DNA from: Terebella lapidaria
Taxonomy: Eukaryota > Annelida > Polychaeta > Terebellida > Terebellidae
DNA length: 64,000 nt
Direction: 5' to 3'
Assembly (NCBI GenBank): GCA_949152475.1
Contig: OX424570.1
Location: forward strand, 22,006,694-22,070,693
Part shown: one piece after another, positions 33,753-42,249 of the stretch
Layout: every line of letters begins with the position of its first letter
Position numbering within the stretch: the first letter of the stretch is position 1
Translations under genes and position numbers: made by a program
The notes under the pieces: model-generated
Seen by the model: only the letters and a program-made list of their open reading frames with translations
Database searches by the model: none
Told to the model about the DNA's origin: nothing

Positions 33753-36269
33753 ATGGCATTGGCCCCGGGAGCCTCCCGCGGTGAGCCACTCGACCCTACG
33801 GATGATGAAGTGACGATCAATCCGAATCCGGCCTTCCGACCGTCCGGCCTTTTCGACTCCATTGGCGACCATTCGTCCCTGAGATCGTTTTCGCCGCCTA
33901 CCGACCTGGTGCAGGAGTTCCTAGACGAAGACCCGCTCGACCCGTCACATACAGTAAGTGACATTCTGCGTGCGCACGCTAGAGCGTACTCGGCCACGCC
34001 GGCTAGAGCGACCCAGAAAAGTGACTTTGCCGACAGAAACTATACGCGCTCACGTCAAAGAGCGAGCGTAGATTGTGATATCGACCCAGAACAATTAGCA
34101 GTGGACGTTCGGCCGGTAACCATAGACACGTCAATGGTTACGCACCCACCAAGTAACTCTCGGATACGACAGTGGGTTTGTCAGTCTGACAATGTTCCGG
34201 AATCGACCCCGCCGAACGCTTATTCGGCCAATCGACCCCTGGCGCCGTCCATGACGCCGAGACAACACGGCCCCGCGCCAGAAATGTACTCACGCATACC
34301 GACCGAGCCTACGGTGGTAGAGTACACACGACCCAGCCAGACGGGAGCGACATCCGAAGACATCCTGATGACGACCGCTACCCGGATCGCGACGCCGCTA
34401 CGACAACAACGACCCAGCGACACAATGGCGGAACCTCGCGCCACCATGCGACAAGCGCGACCCCGACAAGCACCCTCGACATCAAGTCGCCGACTCTGCG
34501 ACCCCGACACGCCGACTTCCGACACACGCGCTCCCGCGCCGACCACGCACCGACCATCGCCGACTACCGGAGAACAACCGCGCTTCGATCCGTCGCAAGA
34601 TCAAGTTGTGTCTGCTCCGGCAGAAAGTGTTGTGCAAATGATCGGACCTCCGATCTCACAATCAGTCGGAAACACCAACGGATATGGTGTACCGCCAGTC
34701 GGATACCCTGGCGCAACAAGCGGTGTTCCAAATGGAGTAGCTGTCGGATACTATTCACCGCATGTCGGCTACGCGAACCCACCGCCTGGATATGGTGGCG
34801 TTCCCAGCGTGATCGCTGACACCGGCTATCATGGTACACAACCCGGATTAGTGTACCATGGTGTATGCCCGGATGGATCGGTATACCGATATCCACCACC
34901 GGCTGTATTCCCACCCTCAGTCGGGATACCATGGGTGACGCCTCCATACAGTCAACCGGCCCCCGCTGCACAAGCACCACACGACCCCAGCCACACGACG
35001 GCACCACCCGCCGCATCGCTCGCCGTCTCCGCGACGACAGCACCGACCGCCCCCGCTAACGCGACCCCGATCGGCCCAGATACGACGGCTCCGGCGACTT
35101 CGGCTGTTCCGACCCCGACGGCCACTACAGCGACTACACCAGTTGCGGTGAGTGTTGACACGCCCACGCCACAGAGACTCACGTCTGAGCCCCAAACGTT
35201 GGCTACGGCTAAAATGGCTCAATGGCGTGCGACCTTTAAGGAGGGCAATCTCACTCAATACGTTCGGAGTTTCGAACAATTCGCTGCGGCCTTTACTTAC
35301 TCCGACCTCAACAAGACGACGACCTTCCGGAGCACGCTACGCGGCCGCGCTGAAGCGCTAGCTCTCAATATCCCGGTCGCAACTTCCTGGGGAGAGTTCC
35401 GTCGCCAACTCCTAGAGGGCTGGGAACCCGAGCCCCGTCGACAGTCCAAACGGGACGATTTCCCGTTCCTCAAGCGGGAACGAAAAGAGGACGCGGAACA
35501 CTACATGGAGCGACTCCAGGCCCTGGCGGAGCAAGTGTTCGACGACGTTACGCCAACGTCGCGGCAACGAACTGTAATTGCGCAATTCGTGAACGGCCAA
35601 CCCGACCCCATTGCCGATAAACTGTGTGCCCTCACTTTTAACAGTTACAGTGAGGCACTTACGGCCGTTCTCAAGGTAGAGAGTCGTCAACAGAGGACAG
35701 CCAGAGATCGACATCGAGGCACACGACGTGCTGACATTTCCGCAAGCGGATACGCGGAAGACGACCCTGTCAATGAGGAACTGTCCTGTGCCATGGGACA
35801 AGTCACTCAGGGGGAAACACTAACCCCAGAGCAAATTGCGGCCTACTACGACCCCGCGGACAGTGACACTACCGGCCTACAAGGTTGCGACGAACACTCA
35901 GTGCCAACCAGCTCACGCGAGTGGGTGGCTGAAGCCTTCCAGTGCGTCCTTAGTGACGAGAATGGACTGTGCGAGGAAACGGCTATCTTCTCTGTCCTAC
36001 GAACAACGGCCCCGATGAAAGGTGATCGACCCCCGCAACCCGGACGACCCATGGTTTGCTTCTTTTGCAAGAAGCCCGGCCATCGCTGGATGCGATGCTT
36101 TCGGCTTAAGGATGTGCTAGTACGTAACGGCATGAAACCGCTAGCATTTCGGCCCAATGGTCCCGGTACTGACAGAAGGACAGCTCAAGTGTTGTCAGTA
36201 CCTAACCAAACCGGTAACCAAACTAAACCGGCCCCACCAACACCTCCGACCCCGTCGTCAAACCAGTAG
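33753..36269 (+). CDS. gag: gag (capsid and nucleocapsid precursor)
   Basis: An 838-residue frame from the ATG at 33,753; a TTG just upstream is not needed. Residues 1-480 are Pro/Thr/Ser-rich and probably disordered, with a Tyr/Gly/Pro-rich stretch near 305-400 (for example GYANPPPGYGG). Residues about 487-650 look like a retrotransposon Gag capsid region (MAQWRATFKEGNLTQYVRSF at its start, then ALAEQVF and QFVNGQPDP). A single CCHC zinc knuckle (CX2CX4HX4C; Cys769, Cys772, His777, Cys782) follows and would bind RNA. The protein is much longer than most Ty3/gypsy Gags because of the N-terminal extension. The gene starts only 64 bp after the LTR. Confidence 0.9.
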   Translation: MALAPGASRGEPLDPTDDEVTINPNPAFRPSGLFDSIGDHSSLRSFSPPTDLVQEFLDEDPLDPSHTVSDILRAHARAYSATPARATQKSDFADRNYTRSRQRASVDCDIDPEQLAVDVRPVTIDTSMVTHPPSNSRIRQWVCQSDNVPESTPPNAYSANRPLAPSMTPRQHGPAPEMYSRIPTEPTVVEYTRPSQTGATSEDILMTTATRIATPLRQQRPSDTMAEPRATMRQARPRQAPSTSSRRLCDPDTPTSDTRAPAPTTHRPSPTTGEQPRFDPSQDQVVSAPAESVVQMIGPPISQSVGNTNGYGVPPVGYPGATSGVPNGVAVGYYSPHVGYANPPPGYGGVPSVIADTGYHGTQPGLVYHGVCPDGSVYRYPPPAVFPPSVGIPWVTPPYSQPAPAAQAPHDPSHTTAPPAASLAVSATTAPTAPANATPIGPDTTAPATSAVPTPTATTATTPVAVSVDTPTPQRLTSEPQTLATAKMAQWRATFKEGNLTQYVRSFEQFAAAFTYSDLNKTTTFRSTLRGRAEALALNIPVATSWGEFRRQLLEGWEPEPRRQSKRDDFPFLKRERKEDAEHYMERLQALAEQVFDDVTPTSRQRTVIAQFVNGQPDPIADKLCALTFNSYSEALTAVLKVESRQQRTARDRHRGTRRADISASGYAEDDPVNEELSCAMGQVTQGETLTPEQIAAYYDPADSDTTGLQGCDEHSVPTSSREWVAEAFQCVLSDENGLCEETAIFSVLRTTAPMKGDRPPQPGRPMVCFFCKKPGHRWMRCFRLKDVLVRNGMKPLAFRPNGPGTDRRTAQVLSVPNQTGNQTKPAPPTPPTPSSNQ

Positions 36270-36415
36270 GGGAAGGTGCTGAGGAGCAAGGACCTTCCAG
36301 ACAACAGGACAACGTTCCCCGCTCCACATCTGCGGTTGTCACGACTACTGTACCGGTAACGACACCAATAACGACCCCGCAGCCGGCCCAGCCCACACCT
36401 CAGCTCCTTGAAGGG

Positions 36416-39400
36416 GTGTGTACAAAATGTCAAGCTCCGACCCCGAAATCGGCCTCTTTTCATGAAGGGGTGTCCGCACCGCGGCCACAGCGACCACCAC
36501 GTGGAGACCGTCGTCCTGAAGGGGTGTCACCCCCGACCGCCAACGGCACCGGAACGGACAGCATGTCCGAGATCGAGTGGATCTCCGACGACGGAGGATT
36601 CTACGCTTTTCCGAGTGGACCGGAATCCAAACTGCCGCCTCTGCACACACTCTTCCGGCCACCGCTAGACGACCCCGAAATTCCGGCTGTCATCAACAAC
36701 TCCAGCGCCACCAATCACAAATGCTGGAAGTTGCCGGTACACGTCGGAAACAAGACGATAAAGGCTGTACTCGACTCCGGAGCGCAGATCTCCCTACTGC
36801 GACGCGATCAGCTACGTCACGTCCCCGCTGACCAGCGACATTTGCGGTCTACTTCGGCTATTATTCGTGACGTCACCGGACAGTCAAGCCCGATCGATGG
36901 ACTGATCGACCTCTCAATACAGGTCGGAACTAACCATATGGTCGTAACCTTTTGTGTGGCTGACATACATGACGACATGATTCTCGGCATGAACTTTTTT
37001 CGGCAAGCTCACGCTGTAGTGAATTACGGTGAAGGGACGATACAGGTACACAAAGAAATCCTGTTCGCACATAAAGACATTGAGGCCAATGTTGTCAGAA
37101 TGGCCGTGCGACGAGCTGTCACCGTCCCCGCACGCAGCGAAGCAATAGTGGAGCTGGTCCCGACTTCCCGAGTTCGAGTTCGACAACACCCGAGGATAGT
37201 CCAGCCACTTACGACCTTTCCCGAGGAAACCGACCTCATCATGGGGAGAACACTTACGACCCTGAATCGGCAGTGCGTAAAGGTGTCGGTAGTCAATCCA
37301 GCAGATACCGGCATTACGCTCACCCGTTCCGACCCCGTCGCCATAGCAAGCCCTGTCGAAAGTGTCGTCGGAGCCCTGCCACGACCCGGAGAGGAGCCCG
37401 ACCCGGCCACGGTAGACGCCAGTCACTACTGCGACCTACCGCCACATCTACAGGAAATGGTGGATCGCGCCGGACTAGCGCCGGAACAGCATCGGCGTTG
37501 CGCCAACCTGGTTCACCAATACCAGGACACATTTATGCACCCAGACGGCCAACTGGGACGGACCCAAGTCGTCCAGCATAGAATCGACACCGGCAACTCG
37601 GCCCCAATTCGACAACGACAGCGACGCGTCCCTCAGGCACAGCAAAGCATCATCGACGAGGAGATCGACAAGATGCTCCGCCTGGGGTGTATTGAGCCGT
37701 CCGATTCGCCCTGGAGCGCACAGGTAGTGCTCGTGCGGAAGAAGAACGGACAAGTACGCTTCTGTGTCGACTATCGGCTCCTGAATGACGTCACCCGCAA
37801 GGATTCGTATCCCTTGCCCAACATTCAGGACACTCATGACGCCCTGGCAGGCGCCAACTACTTCTCGGCCCTAGACCTGGCCTCTGGCTACTGGCAGGTT
37901 GAAGTCGACCCCAGCGACAGACCGAAGACTGCCTTCGCCACAAGGAAGGGACTCTATCAGTTTAAGGTCATGCCATTCGGCCTTAGCAACGCCCCGGCAA
38001 CCTTCGAACGGCTTATGGAGACCATACTCCGTGGTTACTTGTGGACCCGGTGTATGTGCTATCTCGACGACGTGATAGCTTACGGCAGAACATTCGACCA
38101 GGCACTCGCAAACCTGGAAGCGGTCCTGGATCGAATCAGATCGGCAGGCCTGAAACTTCAGCCCAAGAAGTGTGAGTTATTTCAACGGGAAATCTTGTAC
38201 TTAGGGTTCATAGTGAGCGGCCAAGGAATCCGAGTCGACCCCAACAAAGTCAAAGCCATCAGAGAATGGCCGACCCCGTGCGAGATCACCGACGTCAGGG
38301 CTTTCCTTGGTTTCGCCAACTACCACAGGCGATTCATCAAGGACTACGCTGAGATCGCTGAACCTCTCGTAGCGCTTACCCGAGGTGAATGCCACTTCAC
38401 TTGGGGACCGGCCCAGCGACGAGCTTTCCAGCGACTCCGCGACGCCCTCATCAAGGCGCCCAAGCTCGCTCATCCGACCCAGAATCCGGAGGACTACTTC
38501 ATCCTCGATACGGATGCAAGCGGCTTTGCTGTGGGAGGAGCCCTCTCACAAAGGGTTAACGGGAAGGAGATCCCCATCGGGTTCGCCAGCAAGACCCTGT
38601 CCCGGACCCAGCGGAACTATTGCACCACCTATCGGGAACTACTGGCAGTAGTTGAGATGGTGCAACACTATCGGCACTACCTCTGGGGTAGGAAATTCCT
38701 CCTCCGAACCGACCATAGCTCGCTAAGGTGGCTGAAAAACTACAGCGACGCCGACGGCATGCTCGCTGGGTGGCTCGCCAAGCTACAGCAGTATGACTTT
38801 CGGATAGAGCATCGACCCGGAAAACTACACGGTAACGCCGACGGCTTGTCACGGTGCCACAGTTGCAAACACCAAGACTGTCCCGGACGACTCGTCACAC
38901 CTCCGACCGACCCAGAAACAAGTTCCGGAGAACTTCCAGTTCGTCGGATAACTGTTGTTCCGACCCAGACAAGGGCAGACCTCCTGGACAGTGATTCGAT
39001 AACATCACCGGTCTTGCCCCAGCTAGTTTCGGCACGCCAAGTTGTTCGAGTCCGTGCTTTGGACGCCACACTTGATGGACAAAAGTGGCTTTCGGACTAT
39101 TCGACCCAGGACATTGTCGCGGCACAGCAAGCCGACCCCAGCGTCGGAAAAGTGCGGCAATGGATACTAGCCGGCACCAAGCCCGACTCACGAGAAGTCG
39201 CCCGCCAAGGAGAGGAGGTAAAGACACTTGTTTCTCGCTGGAACCTCCTGGCGCTACAAGACGGTGTGCTAGTTCGACATATAAAACCCGACCCTGCTGG
39301 ACGGCCCGTGGTGCAAACCGTGCTCCCCGTAGCACTCAGGACACAAGTTCTGCACCAACTGCACGACCTCAAGATTGTCGGACATCTCGGCATACAGCGT

Positions 39401-40801
39401 ACCATCGAGAGAGTCAGGCGCCGATTCTACTGGCCCGGCTTGGCGCTGGACGTCGCCCGCTGGTGTGCCCGCTGCCCGCAATGTGTGACCCGCAAGGGTA
39501 AACCGGCCCCAAAAAGATCGCCCCTGACACAGCTACCGACAGGAGCGCCGTTCGACAGAATAGCGATGGACATCCTCGACACCCACAAGGTCACGGGAAG
39601 AGGCTATCGGTATGTGCTAGTCGTGTCGGACTACTTCACGAAGTACACTGACGCTTTTCCGCTACGGCGACATACGGCCAAAAATGTTGCCGACACCCTG
39701 GTGAATCGGTGGATAGTCTACCACGGTGTCCCCAAAGCGGTCCATAGCGATCAAGGTACTGAGTTTGAGTCGTCCCTGTTCCGGCATGTTGTGCGTCTAC
39801 TGGGCGCTAAGAAGATTCGTACGACCCCATACCGACCCCAGAGCGACGGCCAGGTTGAGCGATTCAACAGGACATTGCTCAACATGCTGAGTGCGTTCGT
39901 CAGCGATCGTGCAAACGATTGGGACTTGCACTTGCCATATGTGTTAATGGCCTATCGAACCTCAGTACACTCGTCCACGGGATGCACCCCGCATCTGATG
40001 GTGTATGGACACGAGTGTAACTTGCCAGTCGACCTCATGTTTCCGACCTACGACCCTGAGCCTCTACCTCCGTGTGGTCCGGAGTATGTGGAGTATTTGC
40101 GGCAAGCCATCAGAACGGCCCACGGTTTCGCCCAAGACCATCTCGAGAAAGCGGCAATTCGGCAAAAGTTGGGTTATGACGCCCACGCGAAACCACGACC
40201 CCAGTTTCAACCAGGCGAACTGGTCCGGTATTATTATCTGCCACTCACGCAGAATAATAAGTTCGCTCGGCCCTGGACTGGTCCCTGGAGGATCATCGAC
40301 CGTGTAACCGAGGTTGATTACCGAATCGCCCTGGTTTCCAACCCTCGGAACACTCGTGTTGTTCATCTGGATGTGCTCAAGCCATACGAAGGTGACAACC
40401 AAGCGGCCCACATCTATTCCGACCCTGTACGACCCACGTCGTCGTCAAGCAAGTCCGACCCAGAACAGTCACCCGACCCCATGGGACTTCTCAAGGAGTT
40501 CTATTACCCCTGGGAGGTAACAGTCCAAGATCGACATACCGATTCAGACCAAACAGCAGAGTCTGATTCGCAAACGACCCAGGATCGTCAATCGCGATCT
40601 CCGACTTCATCCGGCTCAAGTCGACATCGGCAACGGAAAAGATCACACAGATCAAGTTCCGACAATCCAAAACCGGCACGCAAGACACGCAGGCAAAAGC
40701 CTGTGGTATCTTCCGACCCCGAGACAAGCGAGGCTACGCCCCCGCCTGCACGACCAAGTCGACCCAGACGCCACGCACGCAGACCGGCCCGCTACAGATA
40801 A
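36416..40801 (+). CDS. pol: pol polyprotein: protease, RT, RNase H, integrase
   Basis: About 1,461 residues counted from 36,416. In order: aspartic protease (AVLDSGAQISLL, about residue 117); reverse transcriptase (YPLPNIQDTHDALAG; FSALDLASGYWQV; catalytic CYLDDVIAYG, about 547); RNase H (FILDTDASGFAVGG, about 697; GNADGLSR); integrase zinc finger (His/His near HDLKIVGHLG, Cys/Cys in CARCPQCVTRKG, about 980-1,020); and DDE core (MDILD about 1,051, HSDQGTEFES about 1,110, PQSDGQVERFNRT with Glu about 1,148). A GPY/F-like module (WTGPWRIIDRVTEVDYRI) and an Arg/Ser-rich tail follow. The frame differs from gag and stays open upstream of 36,416, so expression probably uses ribosomal frameshifting, as known in this family. 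No chromodomain. Confidence 0.95.
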   Translation: MCTKCQAPTPKSASFHEGVSAPRPQRPPRGDRRPEGVSPPTANGTGTDSMSEIEWISDDGGFYAFPSGPESKLPPLHTLFRPPLDDPEIPAVINNSSATNHKCWKLPVHVGNKTIKAVLDSGAQISLLRRDQLRHVPADQRHLRSTSAIIRDVTGQSSPIDGLIDLSIQVGTNHMVVTFCVADIHDDMILGMNFFRQAHAVVNYGEGTIQVHKEILFAHKDIEANVVRMAVRRAVTVPARSEAIVELVPTSRVRVRQHPRIVQPLTTFPEETDLIMGRTLTTLNRQCVKVSVVNPADTGITLTRSDPVAIASPVESVVGALPRPGEEPDPATVDASHYCDLPPHLQEMVDRAGLAPEQHRRCANLVHQYQDTFMHPDGQLGRTQVVQHRIDTGNSAPIRQRQRRVPQAQQSIIDEEIDKMLRLGCIEPSDSPWSAQVVLVRKKNGQVRFCVDYRLLNDVTRKDSYPLPNIQDTHDALAGANYFSALDLASGYWQVEVDPSDRPKTAFATRKGLYQFKVMPFGLSNAPATFERLMETILRGYLWTRCMCYLDDVIAYGRTFDQALANLEAVLDRIRSAGLKLQPKKCELFQREILYLGFIVSGQGIRVDPNKVKAIREWPTPCEITDVRAFLGFANYHRRFIKDYAEIAEPLVALTRGECHFTWGPAQRRAFQRLRDALIKAPKLAHPTQNPEDYFILDTDASGFAVGGALSQRVNGKEIPIGFASKTLSRTQRNYCTTYRELLAVVEMVQHYRHYLWGRKFLLRTDHSSLRWLKNYSDADGMLAGWLAKLQQYDFRIEHRPGKLHGNADGLSRCHSCKHQDCPGRLVTPPTDPETSSGELPVRRITVVPTQTRADLLDSDSITSPVLPQLVSARQVVRVRALDATLDGQKWLSDYSTQDIVAAQQADPSVGKVRQWILAGTKPDSREVARQGEEVKTLVSRWNLLALQDGVLVRHIKPDPAGRPVVQTVLPVALRTQVLHQLHDLKIVGHLGIQRTIERVRRRFYWPGLALDVARWCARCPQCVTRKGKPAPKRSPLTQLPTGAPFDRIAMDILDTHKVTGRGYRYVLVVSDYFTKYTDAFPLRRHTAKNVADTLVNRWIVYHGVPKAVHSDQGTEFESSLFRHVVRLLGAKKIRTTPYRPQSDGQVERFNRTLLNMLSAFVSDRANDWDLHLPYVLMAYRTSVHSSTGCTPHLMVYGHECNLPVDLMFPTYDPEPLPPCGPEYVEYLRQAIRTAHGFAQDHLEKAAIRQKLGYDAHAKPRPQFQPGELVRYYYLPLTQNNKFARPWTGPWRIIDRVTEVDYRIALVSNPRNTRVVHLDVLKPYEGDNQAAHIYSDPVRPTSSSSKSDPEQSPDPMGLLKEFYYPWEVTVQDRHTDSDQTAESDSQTTQDRQSRSPTSSGSSRHRQRKRSHRSSSDNPKPARKTRRQKPVVSSDPETSEATPPPARPSRPRRHARRPARYR

Positions 40802-42249
40802 CCCCGGCCCTGTTATCTGATTGATGTCATTGATGATGAAATATGCATGTCTAATGGACTATGATATCATGTCTTTCCCAATAATAATATATTATATTAC
40901 AATAACAATATATGCATTTAAGATGTACAAGATGTCAGTGAGGCAAATTCGAAATATACACACTAGATATGATATTATAATTATGATGCTGGTGAAAAAT
41001 TGGTTGCATTATGATATGTGTTTCGACCCCGTATAACATGTACCATTGATCAAGGCGTATGTTACGCAATGACTAAGATTATCATGTAAAGCTTCCATCC
41101 ATGTGCCAGCCGAAGAGGATAATAACCAGTCACACCGTGAGTAAGGCCACTTAGTTGTCGAAGAGGTGATAGTGTGATTCGTTCTGGAGTATGCGTCGAC
41201 AGAGCCTCTACTCACTCCATGTAATATTCGGAGGAACGGCCCAGTGGTACGGGAACCAGTCACGGAAAAGCTATCATGCCAAGATGCGGCCTGTCATCAA
41301 ATTCATCACCCAAAATATTCAAAGCGCCGCGGTGTGACCGACCCAGTTCATTGCAATTCCGACCCCTACAATATTTGCGGCCCCGTCGTCCTGTGAACTG
41401 GCTGAAAATGAATGGAACGATGTCCGCCCCTGTGAGTGATTGATATTCATATCTCAGCCTTTAATAACTGTGTGTCGTCTGTGAAACAGCAACTCGACCC
41501 CGTAGTTTATTGTGCGCTAACTTGTGGGAGAAGGAATGATGGACTGATGAGTTCACAAGGCACGCACGAGCGCTAATAAACCTTTTAGCTGTTTACAGCA
41601 CCTACATGAAGTCGCCCCTAATAATTACAATAGTGAGTCGTCGGGCAAAAAGAGCCCAGTAATCTGAACAGTCGACTAGTATAAATAGACAATGATTCGG
41701 CACGAGTTATCCAGGGGACGGCAGATGGACATACGGAAATCTGGACAGTGTGAGGACACCCCTACTGTCGTAATGGACTGACCCAAGAGGTCAGAGAAGG
41801 ATCGCTCCGCGTTTCCTTGACGACGGCCCCGCCTTGCTGTGTGTACGCTTGGAACAATGATACATAGCGTAAAGACGTTTTCTATACATATAGAGAGCGC
41901 CCCCCGGCCCTGTTCTAAGAATCGAGATGCTGTCAGCATCTTTGTGTACGGCATTGAAGATTAGCGGCAATCAGGTCACTTGTGCCTGAGACTTTGGAGG
42001 AGAAGGACTATTGTCAGAAGTTTCGGCTATTGAGATACAGACTATTGTTATAGAAACTGTGCTAATCGAACAATATTTATCGGCCTATAGACTGTGATAT
42101 CATTGAAATCCTGGTCACAAGACTTTGGAGTTAATTCGGCTTGTATCATCGGCATTTGAACTAGGCTGGTTTTGAAGAAATCCAGACTTTGTTACAGCCA
42201 GCCTAGTCAGTACTTGGGAAGTACTTCGGCTTAATTTCGGCCCGTCAGC
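40802..42249 (+). other. Spacer between pol and the third frame
   Basis: About 1.45 kb without a convincing coding frame. The first 230 bp are AT-rich, unlike the rest of the element. Several CGRCCC words occur (41,025 and four within 41,281-41,520). A splice-acceptor-like TTTGTTACAG ends at 42,197, about 50 bp before the third frame. A strong donor-like GTAAGT lies early in gag at 33,954. Spliced messages for a downstream gene are known in related elements, so this pair is a reasonable but unproven candidate. Confidence 0.5.

Noticed and set aside
34564-34590. Exact tRNA for the primer-binding site
   Set aside because: I tried to match the site at 33,690 to the 3' ends of common tRNAs from memory and found no secure match beyond TGGCGCC, so no tRNA is named.
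33632-40727. Numerous minus-strand and alternate-frame open frames of 60-185 codons over gag and pol
   Set aside because: They are shadows of the GC-rich gag and pol frames: they overlap proteins with clear domains, lack motifs and follow the codon bias of the sense frame.
40802-42249. Fourth gene in the spacer of the LTR element
   Set aside because: Only short frames with no motif and a partly AT-rich composition. CGRCCC words occur, but these are also found in non-coding LTR sequence.
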